NCBI RefSeq assembly: GCF_015350805.1
Contig: NZ_JADKSG010000002.1
Coordinates: 1,302,001-1,366,000, forward strand
Direction: 5' to 3'
Origin: Herbiconiux sp. VKM Ac-1786
GTDB taxonomy: Bacteria > Actinomycetota > Actinomycetes > Actinomycetales > Microbacteriaceae
DNA length: 64,000 nucleotides
Shown piece after piece: positions 9,010-15,997 of the stretch. Below the pieces are notes generated by a model. It had not been told where the DNA came from. It did no database searches and saw only the letters and a list, made by a program, of their open reading frames with translations. The position numbers and the translations under genes are program-made. Within the stretch, counting starts at the first letter, position 1, and every line of letters begins with the position of its first letter.

Positions 9010-9015
9010 TAGAAT
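9010..9015 (+). promoter_or_regulatory. -10 box of a leaderless promoter
   Basis: TAGAAT stands six bases before the ATG at 9022, so transcription should start at the start codon. The surrounding 60 bases are markedly AT-rich for this window. Confidence 0.6.
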
Positions 9016-9021
9016 CTCAGT

Positions 9022-10383
9022 ATGACTCCAGCTGCCCGCATCCACGAAATGGCCGCCGCACTCTGCGGCCGTTCGGGCGCGAGTCTGGCGGGTCTCGGCG
9101 ACGACGAGCTGCTCGAATTGATGGCCGCTTACGAGGCTCTCGGGCGTGCGGTGTCGGCGCAGCAGGTGCGGCTCGCCGGCGAGGTCGGGGTGCGGTCGCG
9201 CTCCGAACTCGGCGACGAGGGGTTGAGCCGGTCGCAGAACTTCACGACCCCGGTCGCGCTGGTCGCGAAGGTCACCGGGGCGTCGGCGCGGGCGTGCAAG
9301 GCGCGCCTCGAGCTCGGGCGCACACTGCGGGGCGCGGTGCTGCTGGGTGGGGGCGAAGGGCCGGCGCCGTTCCCGGTGGTCGCCCGCGTGCTCGATGAGG
9401 GCGTGCTGGGGGTCGAGGCTGCGTCGGCGATCGTGAAGCAGTGCGGCGTGCTCGCCGATCGCGGATGCTCGCCCGACGTCGTGGCCCTGGCTGAGGAAAC
9501 TCTCGTCGACCAGACCATTTCGTGCCGGCTCACGGCCGACGAAACCTTCCGGGCTGCGATCCATCTGCGCGAGGTGCTCGACCCCGACGGCGCTGAGCCG
9601 CGTGACGAGGTGTTGCAGATGCAGCGATCACTGACGATCGCGCAATCGTCGGATGGGATGTACCGGGGGAAGTTCGCGCTCGCCCCGGAGCAGGGCGGGG
9701 TGTGGATGGCGAGCATCCAGGCGATGCAGAGCCCCAGGGTGTCGGGGCCGCGGTTCGTCGATGGGGACGAGTACGTGACCGCTGATGGCCGCACGCAGGC
9801 GCAGAAGAACGCCGACACGGTGACTGAGCTCATCGCTCGCGCTGCCGGCGCTGATGACATGCCCCGCATCAACGGCGCCATCGCCACCGTCAACGTGCAC
9901 ATGACACTCGACGATCTCGAGAAGGGCCGCGGGGTCGGGTGGATCGACGGTATCGATCAGCCCGTTCCCGCCTCCACCGTCGCGCAGCTGCGGTGCTCAT
10001 CCCCCGTCGCGGCGACACTGTTCGGAGACAAGGGCGAGGTGCTCTACCACGGCAAGGCGAAGCGGCTCTTCACCGCGGCGCAGAACCGGGCCCTAGCCGC
10101 CCGGGACGGCGGCTGCGTGTGGCCCAGTTGCGACCGGCCACCGTCGTTCTGCGAGACACATCACGCGAACGAGTGGGTGTCGGACGATCATCCGCCCGGC
10201 AGAACCGATATCGACAACGGGGTTCTTCTCTGTCACTTCCACCATTCCCACCTGCACAAGACACCATGGAAACTGGTCATGCAAGGCGGTGTGCCCCATC
10301 TCATTCCACCGCGGTGGGTAGACACGGAACAGAAGCCGATCCCGACCACCCGGCGTCGCACCATTCAGCGACCCGCCGCTTAG
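9022..10383 (+). CDS. DUF222 domain HNH endonuclease (13E12 family), copy 1
   Basis: This 453-residue protein has an N-terminal helical DUF222 region and a C-terminal HNH domain. The HNH part shows paired Cys (CVWPSCD) and then ETHHANEW, with LCHFHH near residue 405, consistent with a Zn-stabilised ββα-metal nuclease. Such proteins are abundant paralogs in Mycobacteriales and Microbacteriaceae (REP13E12-type); their role is not known, although nuclease activity is expected. It shares domain order but not close sequence with the copy at 58474-59787. A hairpin 19 bases after its stop is nearly identical in its arms to the one beside that copy. Confidence 0.92.
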   Translation: MTPAARIHEMAAALCGRSGASLAGLGDDELLELMAAYEALGRAVSAQQVRLAGEVGVRSRSELGDEGLSRSQNFTTPVALVAKVTGASARACKARLELGRTLRGAVLLGGGEGPAPFPVVARVLDEGVLGVEAASAIVKQCGVLADRGCSPDVVALAEETLVDQTISCRLTADETFRAAIHLREVLDPDGAEPRDEVLQMQRSLTIAQSSDGMYRGKFALAPEQGGVWMASIQAMQSPRVSGPRFVDGDEYVTADGRTQAQKNADTVTELIARAAGADDMPRINGAIATVNVHMTLDDLEKGRGVGWIDGIDQPVPASTVAQLRCSSPVAATLFGDKGEVLYHGKAKRLFTAAQNRALAARDGGCVWPSCDRPPSFCETHHANEWVSDDHPPGRTDIDNGVLLCHFHHSHLHKTPWKLVMQGGVPHLIPPRWVDTEQKPIPTTRRRTIQRPAA

Positions 10384-10401
10384 CCGACCACCGCTATTCG
10401 A

Positions 10402-10457
10402 GGGCAAGCGCGAAGCGCGCGGCAGCAGGCGGCTGCCGCGCGCTCACGCGCTTGCCC
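10402..10457. repeat. REP-like hairpin beside DUF222-HNH copy 1
   Basis: Arms 10402-10426 and 10432-10457 are complementary except for a one-base insertion and a neighbouring mismatch, with a five-base loop. The left arm starts GGGCAAGCGCG and ends GGCAGC. The arm differs at one base from the arm at 59883-59906. It could end transcription in both directions, but lacks a T tract. Confidence 0.85.
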
Positions 10458-10536
10458 GAGATGGTCATGGCCGGGTCGGGAGGACCGGCTCGCCGCGAGC
10501 GGGTTTCGAGTGGAAGAGCCGGTGGCGAGGTGGCTG

Positions 10537-10818
10537 CTAGCGTCCGCTGGCCGCGCGGGAGCGGGCGAGCATCCAGCCCGCCCAGAAAGCGAGACCCGCG
10601 ATGCCGAGCACGACGACCGCCGCACCCGCGATCGTGCCCCAGCCGATCACCACGGCCCCGGCCGGGCTGAACACCGTGCTCGACAGCGGCGCGTAGGCGA
10701 ACCACCCGAACGAGGCGGACTGCGGCGTCGAGGCGACCATCACCACCACTCCCGCCACGATCGCCGCGGCGGCAGCCACGGGGAGGACGAGCATCCGACC
10801 GGAACGACGCGCAGGCAT
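10537..10818 (-). CDS. Small membrane protein, two predicted helices
   Basis: This 93-residue protein starts MPARRSGRM and has hydrophobic segments at about residues 10-30 and 55-85, with a positively charged C-terminus. No family is recognised. Support comes from its composition and from a TAGCGT box (10825-10830) six bases before the ATG, the same arrangement as at many genes here. The start region is duplicated upstream as a 24-bp repeat. It converges on the DUF222-HNH gene. Confidence 0.72.
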   Translation of the reverse strand: MPARRSGRMLVLPVAAAAAIVAGVVVMVASTPQSASFGWFAYAPLSSTVFSPAGAVVIGWGTIAGAAVVVLGIAGLAFWAGWMLARSRAASGR

Positions 10819-10861
10819 GCCCTCACGCTAACGGGCGGGCATGCCCTCACGTCAACAGGCG
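10814..10861. repeat. 24-bp tandem duplication of a start-codon region
   Basis: Two units, 10814-10837 and 10838-10861, differ at three or four bases. Unit 1 holds the ATG and -10 box of the minus-strand membrane protein. Unit 2 holds a second ATG (10842) that reads Met-Pro-Ala-Arg-stop, mimicking the real N-terminus MPAR. Confidence 0.8.
10825..10830 (-). promoter_or_regulatory. -10 box of a leaderless promoter
   Basis: TAGCGT on the minus strand stands six bases before the ATG at 10818. Confidence 0.55.
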
Positions 10862-10903
10862 GGCCACCCGGTGACCTACCCGGCGTGACCGCCTGGGCGC
10901 CAC

Positions 10904-10909
10904 TACGCT
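10904..10909 (+). promoter_or_regulatory. -10 box of a leaderless promoter
   Basis: TACGCT stands seven bases before the ATG at 10917. Confidence 0.5.
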
Positions 10910-10916
10910 TCTGAGC

Positions 10917-11246
10917 ATGACGAACAGCCCCGCCGATTCCCGTGCCGCAGCGGTCAGCACTCGACGGGGTCTCGCGATCACCGCCGTCATCATGGGCGCG
11001 ATCGCCACGCTGATGATCCTGAGCTTCCAGCTGATCGCCGCCGGCGCCGACGGTCAGGGACTGTCCAACGCTGTGGTCATCGCGGTGGTGCTCTTCTACG
11101 GTTCGTTCGCGATCGGCGCCGTGGCAGCGCTGCTCGGCATCGCCGCCGCCATCTTCGCCCGCCCTCGACTGCTCGGGGTGGTGGCCGTCGTCCTGGGGGT
11201 CGTCCCCGTGGTCGTGGTGACGGTGTCGCCCTCGCTGCAGGGCTGA
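10917..11246 (+). CDS. Small membrane protein, three predicted helices
   Basis: This 109-residue protein has hydrophobic stretches at about residues 20-42, 50-80 and 83-103 and very short loops. It resembles no family I can name. The GC pattern in third positions and the leaderless promoter box seven bases upstream support it as a gene. It is divergent from the membrane protein at 10537-10818 with less than 100 bases between them. Confidence 0.7.
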   Translation: MTNSPADSRAAAVSTRRGLAITAVIMGAIATLMILSFQLIAAGADGQGLSNAVVIAVVLFYGSFAIGAVAALLGIAAAIFARPRLLGVVAVVLGVVPVVVVTVSPSLQG

Positions 11247-11297
11247 GCCCGAGACAGCCGGGTCACCCGGTCGTCGATCGCCCGAGCGCCGCGCCCT

Positions 11298-11645
11298 TCA
11301 GTCGCCGGTGACCGTCGGGCCGTCGGGTGCTTGTCGTCCCTGCGCGGGCCGGGCGCCACGGCGGCGGCGGACGGTGATCGCGCGCCAGAGGCCGACCGCG
11401 ACGCCGAGCGTCCAGAGCGGGAGCCCGACGAACGCCGCGACCCAGAGCGGTGCGCTCCGGCGCCCGCTCCCCATCGTCTCGTCCAGCCGCCAGCCGTGCA
11501 CCGTGCACATCCAGACGGTCAGGGCGAGGAACACCGCCGACCCCGCAGCCATCAGAAGCGGATGCGCGGCGAGCGCCGCCTGCAGCCGTCCCCGATCTTT
11601 CCGCACGCCCGAACGGTGCCGACCGTTCTGCCCCGTCTGCGTCAC
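11298..11645 (-). CDS. Small membrane protein, two predicted helices
   Basis: This 115-residue protein has a basic N-terminus, hydrophobic segments at about residues 30-50 and 66-88, and a basic, Pro-rich C-terminus. No family is recognised. The start is GTG at 11645 with GGAGCAGC upstream. A nine-codon ORF (11671-11642) ends in a GTGA overlap with this start, so translation may be coupled to it. It converges on the membrane protein at 10917-11246. Confidence 0.62.
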   Translation of the reverse strand: MTQTGQNGRHRSGVRKDRGRLQAALAAHPLLMAAGSAVFLALTVWMCTVHGWRLDETMGSGRRSAPLWVAAFVGLPLWTLGVAVGLWRAITVRRRRGARPAQGRQAPDGPTVTGD

Positions 11646-11671
11646 GCTGCTCCCCGCCTCCCCACCGTCAT
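11642..11671 (-). other. Possible nine-codon upstream ORF
   Basis: ATG at 11671 opens a nine-residue frame whose TGA overlaps the GTG of the next gene. A TATCGT box at 11686-11691 (minus strand) would place the transcript start just before it. Confidence 0.3.
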
Positions 11672-11711
11672 CGACCGCCCTCAGAACGATAGCCCGCCCG
11701 CTCGCGAACCC

Positions 11712-11912
11712 TCAGTCCTCGAGGTCGCCCGCCGACTCCGGCTCCGCGGCGGTCTCGGCGGTGCGGTCGCGCAGACGGTCGGACATCTCCGAGGCGCCCG
11801 CCCCCTCGTCCTCGTCCGCCGCCTTGATCAGCTCGGCGAGCTCGTCGTCGCGGGGCGCATCCGCCGCGGTCTTGCCGGGCGCGTCGTTCGTGGGCTCGGG
11901 TTCGTTCGTCAT
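11712..11912 (-). CDS. Small acidic, probably disordered protein
   Basis: This 66-residue protein starts MTNEPEPTND at ATG 11912, chosen because AGGAGA lies just upstream. It is rich in Asp, Glu, Ala and Pro, with no hydrophobic core and no recognised domain. A similar acidic, disordered small protein occurs at 14771-15001. Function unknown. Confidence 0.6.
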   Translation of the reverse strand: MTNEPEPTNDAPGKTAADAPRDDELAELIKAADEDEGAGASEMSDRLRDRTAETAAEPESAGDLED

Positions 11913-12061
11913 GTCGTCTCCTGCTCCGAATGGATGATCGGCCCGCACCTCGCGGGCCACTCCCCACCCTGGCCCTGCACAGCCGCGAGTGGCGGGAGGC
12001 TGTCAGGCTGCTGGCGGGCGACTGTCGGGTCGCTGTCGTGGTGCGCCCCGGATGCGCGCCC

Positions 12062-12067
12062 TAGCGT
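12062..12067 (+). promoter_or_regulatory. -10 box of a leaderless promoter
   Basis: TAGCGT stands seven bases before the ATG at 12075. Confidence 0.55.
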
Positions 12068-12074
12068 TGCAGGC

Positions 12075-12557
12075 ATGAACGAGACACGCATCATCACCCT
12101 CCGCCGGGAGCGCGGCTGGACCCAGGAGAAGCTCGCCGCCGAGAGCGGCGTCGCCGTGCGCACGGTGCAACGTCTGGAAGGCGGCCAGGACGCCAGCCTC
12201 GAGACCCTCTCGATGGTCGCCAAAGCCCTCGGCGTCACCGTCGGGGAGCTCTTCACCGCGGTCTCCGACGACGACTTCGGCGCGGCCGTCGGCGCCCTCG
12301 ACGACCGCTCGGCCGTGCAGCAGGCGCAGCGCGACTCCGCGATCAGCGGCTACCGCTCGCTCTACACGGGCGTGGGCATCCTGATCACCTTCGTCGTGAT
12401 CGTGCTCGTCGCCACGCAGCTCGTGCCGGGCATCGCGTTCCTCGCGATCGGCGCCTACTGGGCGGCCGGGAGCCTGTTCGCGCGATTCCTGCTCAACTCG
12501 GTGATCAACCCGCGGCTCGACGCGAAGTACCCGCTGTCCAGCGCCAGGCGGCGCTGA
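12075..12557 (+). CDS. Xre-family DNA-binding protein with membrane anchor
   Basis: This 160-residue protein has an N-terminal HTH_3 (Xre/Cro) domain at residues 3-62, with RGWTQEKLAAESGVAVRTVQ as the helix-turn-helix. After a linker there are two hydrophobic segments at about residues 96-135. DNA binding at the membrane, or signal-dependent release from it, is suggested by this layout. The target is unknown; the gene itself is expressed from a leaderless-type promoter. The true start is the ATG at 12075, because upstream sequence in frame is not protein-like. Confidence 0.85.
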   Translation: MNETRIITLRRERGWTQEKLAAESGVAVRTVQRLEGGQDASLETLSMVAKALGVTVGELFTAVSDDDFGAAVGALDDRSAVQQAQRDSAISGYRSLYTGVGILITFVVIVLVATQLVPGIAFLAIGAYWAAGSLFARFLLNSVINPRLDAKYPLSSARRR

Positions 12558-12576
12558 CAGGACGGGTAGGGAGGAC

Positions 12577-12582
12577 TAGGGT
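12577..12582 (+). promoter_or_regulatory. -10 box of a leaderless promoter
   Basis: TAGGGT stands seven bases before the ATG at 12590. Confidence 0.55.
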
Positions 12583-12589
12583 CTGGCCC

Positions 12590-12958
12590 ATGATCGGAAC
12601 CCTCGATGTCATCGTCCTCGACTGCCCCGACCCGCTCGCGCTCGCCCGCTTCTACGCCGAGCTGATCGGGGGTGAGATCGTGCAGGCCGACGCCGACTGG
12701 GTCGAGGTCGCACCGCCCGGCGCGACCCACCGGCCGCTGCTCGCCTTCCAGCTGGTCGACGACTACCGGGCTCCCGAGTGGCCTGGCCAGCTCGTGCCGC
12801 AGCAGCTCCACCTCGACGTGAAGGTCGACGACCTCGACGTGGGCGAACAAGCCGTGCTCGCGATCGGCGCGACCGCGACGGGCTCGACCACCGACACCTT
12901 CCGCGTCTACCTCGACCCGGCCGGCCATCCCTTCTGCCTGGTCTCACCGGCCGACTGA
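12590..12958 (+). CDS. VOC family protein (glyoxalase fold)
   Basis: This 122-residue protein has the paired beta-alpha-beta-beta-beta modules of the vicinal oxygen chelate fold, from LDVIVLDCPDPLALARFYAE to a C-terminal VYLDPAGHPFCLV. VOC proteins include dioxygenases, isomerases and antibiotic-binding proteins, and the sequence does not say which. It has its own leaderless promoter and converges on the AhpD-like gene 24 bases away. Confidence 0.85.
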   Translation: MIGTLDVIVLDCPDPLALARFYAELIGGEIVQADADWVEVAPPGATHRPLLAFQLVDDYRAPEWPGQLVPQQLHLDVKVDDLDVGEQAVLAIGATATGSTTDTFRVYLDPAGHPFCLVSPAD

Positions 12959-12982
12959 CGGATGCGCGGCGAGCGCCCGGGC

Positions 12983-13324
12983 TCAGTGCTCGTGCGCGCC
13001 CGAGAGCTTGAACGCGAGCCGGCCGTGGGCGTAGCCGCCGCCGGCGCGGATCGCGGTCGCGACCCAGGCCGCCTCGGCCAACTCCCCCTCCGAGGCGCCG
13101 GCCTTCACGGCGTTCTGGCTGTGGGCGTCGATGCAGTAGACGCACTGCGTCGTGATGCCGACGGCGAGCGCGATCAGCTCCCGGTACTTCAGCGGGATCT
13201 CGCGGCCCTCCGGCTGGAAGACGGCGTCGTCGAAGGCCGCGAACGCCGCGAGGATGTCGGGCGTCTCCTTCTTGTAGACGGCGGTGTAGCGCTTGTCCTC
13301 GGTGCGGTCGAAGTAGTCGGCCAT
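12983..13324 (-). CDS. Carboxymuconolactone decarboxylase (AhpD-like) family protein
   Basis: This 113-residue protein starts MADYFDRTEDKRY at ATG 13324, with AGAGGA upstream. It carries the CMD domain signature with a redox Cys pair, CVYCIDAH, and the downstream GASEGELAEAAWVA segment. Members act as alkylhydroperoxidase partners or lactone decarboxylases. The Cys-x-x-Cys-x-x-x-His triad is complete, favouring a peroxide-reducing role. It lies downstream of the aminotransferase gene, separated by a G-rich repeat. Confidence 0.88.
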   Translation of the reverse strand: MADYFDRTEDKRYTAVYKKETPDILAAFAAFDDAVFQPEGREIPLKYRELIALAVGITTQCVYCIDAHSQNAVKAGASEGELAEAAWVATAIRAGGGYAHGRLAFKLSGAHEH

Positions 13325-13349
13325 GGGTGTCCTCTCGGTGACGGATCGT

Positions 13350-13369
13350 GGGGTGGGGTGGGGTGGGGT
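13350..13369. repeat. (GGGGT)4 repeat, G-quadruplex-forming
   Basis: Four perfect GGGGT units fill part of the 58-bp gap between two minus-strand genes. On the template strand this could form a parallel quadruplex with one-base loops. Confidence 0.85.
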
Positions 13370-13382
13370 GAGTTCGGGGGCC

Positions 13383-14570
13383 TCAGAGGGAGGCCAGGGC
13401 ATCCGCTGTTCGGAGGGTCGCGTCGCGCAGGAGCGGGCGCGGCATCGCGAAGACGAGGCGCACGAAGCCCTCGTGGCCCGCGCCGCAGAGCGCACCGTCG
13501 GTGACCGCGACGCCCGCCCGCTCGCGCAGGAACGTCGCCGGTGAATCGCCGGAACCCGCACCGAAGCCGAACGACCGCAGATCGAGCCAGGCCAGGTAGG
13601 TCGCCTCGGGGAGCTCGTAGCCCACGTCGGGCGCGTGCTCCGCGAGCAGCGAGCCGAGCAGCCGGCGGTTGCCGTCGAGGTAGTCGACCACTCCGCCGAG
13701 CCACTCCCGCCCCGAGCGGTACGCCGCCGTGGCCGCGATCACACCGGGTGTCGCCGCCCCGTGCTGCACGGCGAAACCGAAGCCGGCGTAGCGCCGCTCG
13801 TCGGCGTCGTTCGTGGTGATCAGCTGGGCGGCCTTGAGGCCGGGCACGTTCCAGGCCTTCGAGGCGCTGGTGCCGGTGACGGAGTGGGCGGCGGCGGCCT
13901 CCGAGACCGTGGCGTACGGGATGTGCGGCCGCCCGTCGAAGCGCAGCGGCGCGTGGATCTCGTCGGCGAACACCCGCCCGCCGTTCCGCTCGACCACCTC
14001 GGCGATCGCCTCGAGCTCGTCGCGGTCGAGCGCCGTGCCCGTCGGGTTCTGCGGGTTGCACAGGATGAGCGTGCCGGCCCCGGCCCGGAAGGCGGCGTCG
14101 AGCGCGTCTAGGTCATGCCGCCACCGGGGGCCACCGCCCGGCCCGTCCTCCGTCACGATCCCGGGCACCTCGACCACCGGATGCCCGAGCGTCGGCGGAT
14201 ATGTCAGGAACGGCATATACGCCGGCGTCGGCACGATCACGGCCGATCCCGGTGGGGAGAAGGCGGTGACGGCGACGCCGAGGGCCGCCATCACGTCCGA
14301 GACGTGGTGCACCCGGGCGGGGTCGACGCGCCAGTCGTAGGCGTCGAGCATCCATTCGGCTGTGGCCTCGGCCATCTCGTGCGCGGTCGCCGGTGCCAGG
14401 TAGCCGAGCACGCCCTCGTCGAGGGCGCGGTGCAGGGCGGCGGTGACGGCGGGGGCGGTGCCGAAGTCCATCTCGGCCACCCAGGCGCCGATCGTGCCGG
14501 GGTGCAGGCTCCACTTCCGGCTCGACGGCACGTCGAGGTCGGCGGCGGTGATGCGGTCGAACGGGTGCAT
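13383..14570 (-). CDS. MalY/PatB-type PLP aminotransferase (C-S lyase)
   Basis: This 395-residue protein is a class I/II PLP enzyme of the PatB/MalY group, which cleave cystathionine or cysteine conjugates to release thiols. The start motif MHPFDRI, KWSLHPG and AEMDF is typical. NPQNPTGT is at residues 172-179, DEIHAPL near 203, and the PLP Lys is 238 in SASKAW. A beta-lyase for sulfur compounds would fit with the organosulfur locus at 1866-8902, but the genes are 4.5 kb apart. Its upstream region contains 15-bp tandem repeats. Confidence 0.9.
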   Translation of the reverse strand: MHPFDRITAADLDVPSSRKWSLHPGTIGAWVAEMDFGTAPAVTAALHRALDEGVLGYLAPATAHEMAEATAEWMLDAYDWRVDPARVHHVSDVMAALGVAVTAFSPPGSAVIVPTPAYMPFLTYPPTLGHPVVEVPGIVTEDGPGGGPRWRHDLDALDAAFRAGAGTLILCNPQNPTGTALDRDELEAIAEVVERNGGRVFADEIHAPLRFDGRPHIPYATVSEAAAAHSVTGTSASKAWNVPGLKAAQLITTNDADERRYAGFGFAVQHGAATPGVIAATAAYRSGREWLGGVVDYLDGNRRLLGSLLAEHAPDVGYELPEATYLAWLDLRSFGFGAGSGDSPATFLRERAGVAVTDGALCGAGHEGFVRLVFAMPRPLLRDATLRTADALASL

Positions 14571-14576
14571 GGCTCG

Positions 14577-14651
14577 CTTCGGTGCAGGTGGCTTCGGCGC
14601 AGGTGTCTTCGGTGCAGGTGGGGCTGTCGCGGGTGGGGCTGTCGCGGGTGC
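14577..14651. repeat. 15-bp tandem repeats (two families)
   Basis: Three units of CTTCGGTGCAGGTGG type (14577-14621) are followed directly by two units of GGCTGTCGCGGGTGG type (14622-14651). They start six bases upstream of the minus-strand ATG at 14570 and so lie in its leader or promoter. Confidence 0.88.
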
Positions 14652-14770
14652 GGTCGTCGGATGCCCGCCCCAGCATCCTCGCCGCCGATCGCGCCGCCCG
14701 CCCGAGTGTTGCGCAATGCGTCACGGTCAAGAGGGCTGCGTCTCGCGCCGCACGGGCGGAGGCTGGTCGC

Positions 14771-15001
14771 ATGTCGATGTCAGAATCCTTCGTGCCGATC
14801 ATGTCCGACCGCGACGAGGCGCCCGCCGCCTCCGACCCCGGCCCGGGCGCGCCCGGAACCGACGCCCCCGCCGACCTCGAGCAGCCCGCCACCGAGGCCG
14901 AGCAGACCGGCGTGCCCGCGGCCACGCAGAACCCGCCCTTCCGCACCCCCGATCCCGACGCGGCCCCCGCCGACGCCGCCGACCTCGGCGAGCGCGACTA
15001 G
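14771..15001 (+). CDS. Small acidic, probably disordered protein
   Basis: This 76-residue protein starts at ATG 14771 with GGAGG eight bases upstream (an internal ATG at 14801 is an alternative). Its sequence is dominated by Ala, Pro, Asp and Glu without any hydrophobic segment. No domain is recognised. It converges on the gene ending at 15024. Confidence 0.55.
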   Translation: MSMSESFVPIMSDRDEAPAASDPGPGAPGTDAPADLEQPATEAEQTGVPAATQNPPFRTPDPDAAPADAADLGERD

Positions 15002-15023
15002 CCCGAACCGACCCGCGCGCCGG

Positions 15024-15566
15024 TCACTGCTCGGCGAGCGCCGACTGCAGGCGACGGATGCTCCCGCCGAGCAGTCCTGTCGCGAGCAGCCCCGCGCCGA
15101 GCGGGCCCGAGGCGTCCTCCCCCAGCGCGGGCAGCAGCCGGAGCGCCGCCCGCACCGGGTCGCTCATCCGTCCGAACTGCCAGGCGAGTTCGGCCCCCGC
15201 CGCACCGGACAGTCCCGGCTCGCCCGCGGCGAGCGCGACGGCCTTCGCGGCGTACGCGGCGGCACCCAGTGCGTGTGCGCCCATGTGCGCTACCCCCGAC
15301 GCCTGTCCGGCCGACCAGGCGGCGGCCCGGGCCGCGGGCGAGGCGACGCCCTGCGCGGCGCGGTTCGCGACGAAGCGGCGCCGGATCTCACCCGCCGCCG
15401 ACAGCTCACCCCGCCCGAAGGCGCGAGCGCGGTCGATGGCGTCCCGCGGCCGGTCGTCGTCGGGCGCCTCGGCCTCGAACAGCGGAAGCACGCGATCGGC
15501 GCAGTCGGCCGCCCAGACGGCCACGAGTCGCCGGTCGGTCTCGCTCAGGGTCTGCGTGGAGAGCAT
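15024..15566 (-). CDS. Imm-5-like putative immunity protein
   Basis: This 180-residue, Ala-rich helical protein resembles the actinobacterial family of putative immunity proteins often annotated as exonuclease SbcC by mistake. Features are ADCADRVLPLFE, RDAIDRARAF and repeated GAHALGAAAYAA-like helices. No toxin gene lies beside it, so an immunity role is unsupported here. A CAGGCT box six bases before the ATG at 15566 is a degenerate version of the leaderless promoter seen at other genes. Confidence 0.6.
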   Translation of the reverse strand: MLSTQTLSETDRRLVAVWAADCADRVLPLFEAEAPDDDRPRDAIDRARAFGRGELSAAGEIRRRFVANRAAQGVASPAARAAAWSAGQASGVAHMGAHALGAAAYAAKAVALAAGEPGLSGAAGAELAWQFGRMSDPVRAALRLLPALGEDASGPLGAGLLATGLLGGSIRRLQSALAEQ

Positions 15567-15607
15567 CCCCGAAGCCTGTCAGACCCGTCGACCCCGCGCC
15601 ACGCCGA

Positions 15608-15823
15608 TCAGAGCCCGCCGCCGGCGCCGAACCCGGTGCGGTCGGACATCCGCCGCGCCATCGCCGACCGCGCATCCTGCGAGTGATCGGGCTGATCGGC
15701 GGGGTGCACCGTGGGCTCCTTGTAGTCGAGTCCGCCGCGGAGTCGCCGCCGCACCACGAGGGCCACCACGACCACGATCACGAACGCCACCAGGGCGATG
15801 ATGTCGATCCAGAACGGTTCCAT
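15608..15823 (-). CDS. Small single-pass membrane protein
   Basis: This 71-residue protein starts MEPFWIDIIALVAFV at ATG 15823, behind a strong AGGAGG. One transmembrane helix spans about residues 6-27, followed by RRRLRGG and a polar tail with ARSAMARRMSDRTGFG. That tail is well organised for such a short protein. No family can be named. Confidence 0.72.
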   Translation of the reverse strand: MEPFWIDIIALVAFVIVVVVALVVRRRLRGGLDYKEPTVHPADQPDHSQDARSAMARRMSDRTGFGAGGGL

Positions 15824-15997
15824 GTCGCTTCCTCCTGAGCCTCTCGACGTGCCGTCCCTCCATCCTCGACGAGTGTCGAGCGAGACACGCGGATGCACAC
15901 CCCACATCCAGCCCCGCGACGACGCCTCCCGCTGCTACTGTGACCTCGTCCGCCGCCCGTCGGGGCGCGTCGGCATCGGGGGAACACGGGGACGACC

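Noticed and set aside
8961-9021. AT-rich stretch considered as a phage or island boundary
   Set aside because: It is only 60 bases long and is explained as the promoter of the DUF222-HNH gene. No integrase, tRNA or direct repeat is near.
13325-13561. Extension of the AhpD-like gene to 13561
   Set aside because: It would run into the end of the C-S lyase gene. ATG 13324 has a good ribosome-binding site and matches family length.
14577-14651. Short tandem repeats considered as a CRISPR array
   Set aside because: Units are 15 bp and abut with no spacers, and no cas genes are near.
15024-15566. Calling the Imm-5-like protein part of a toxin-immunity system
   Set aside because: No polymorphic toxin or secretion gene is nearby.
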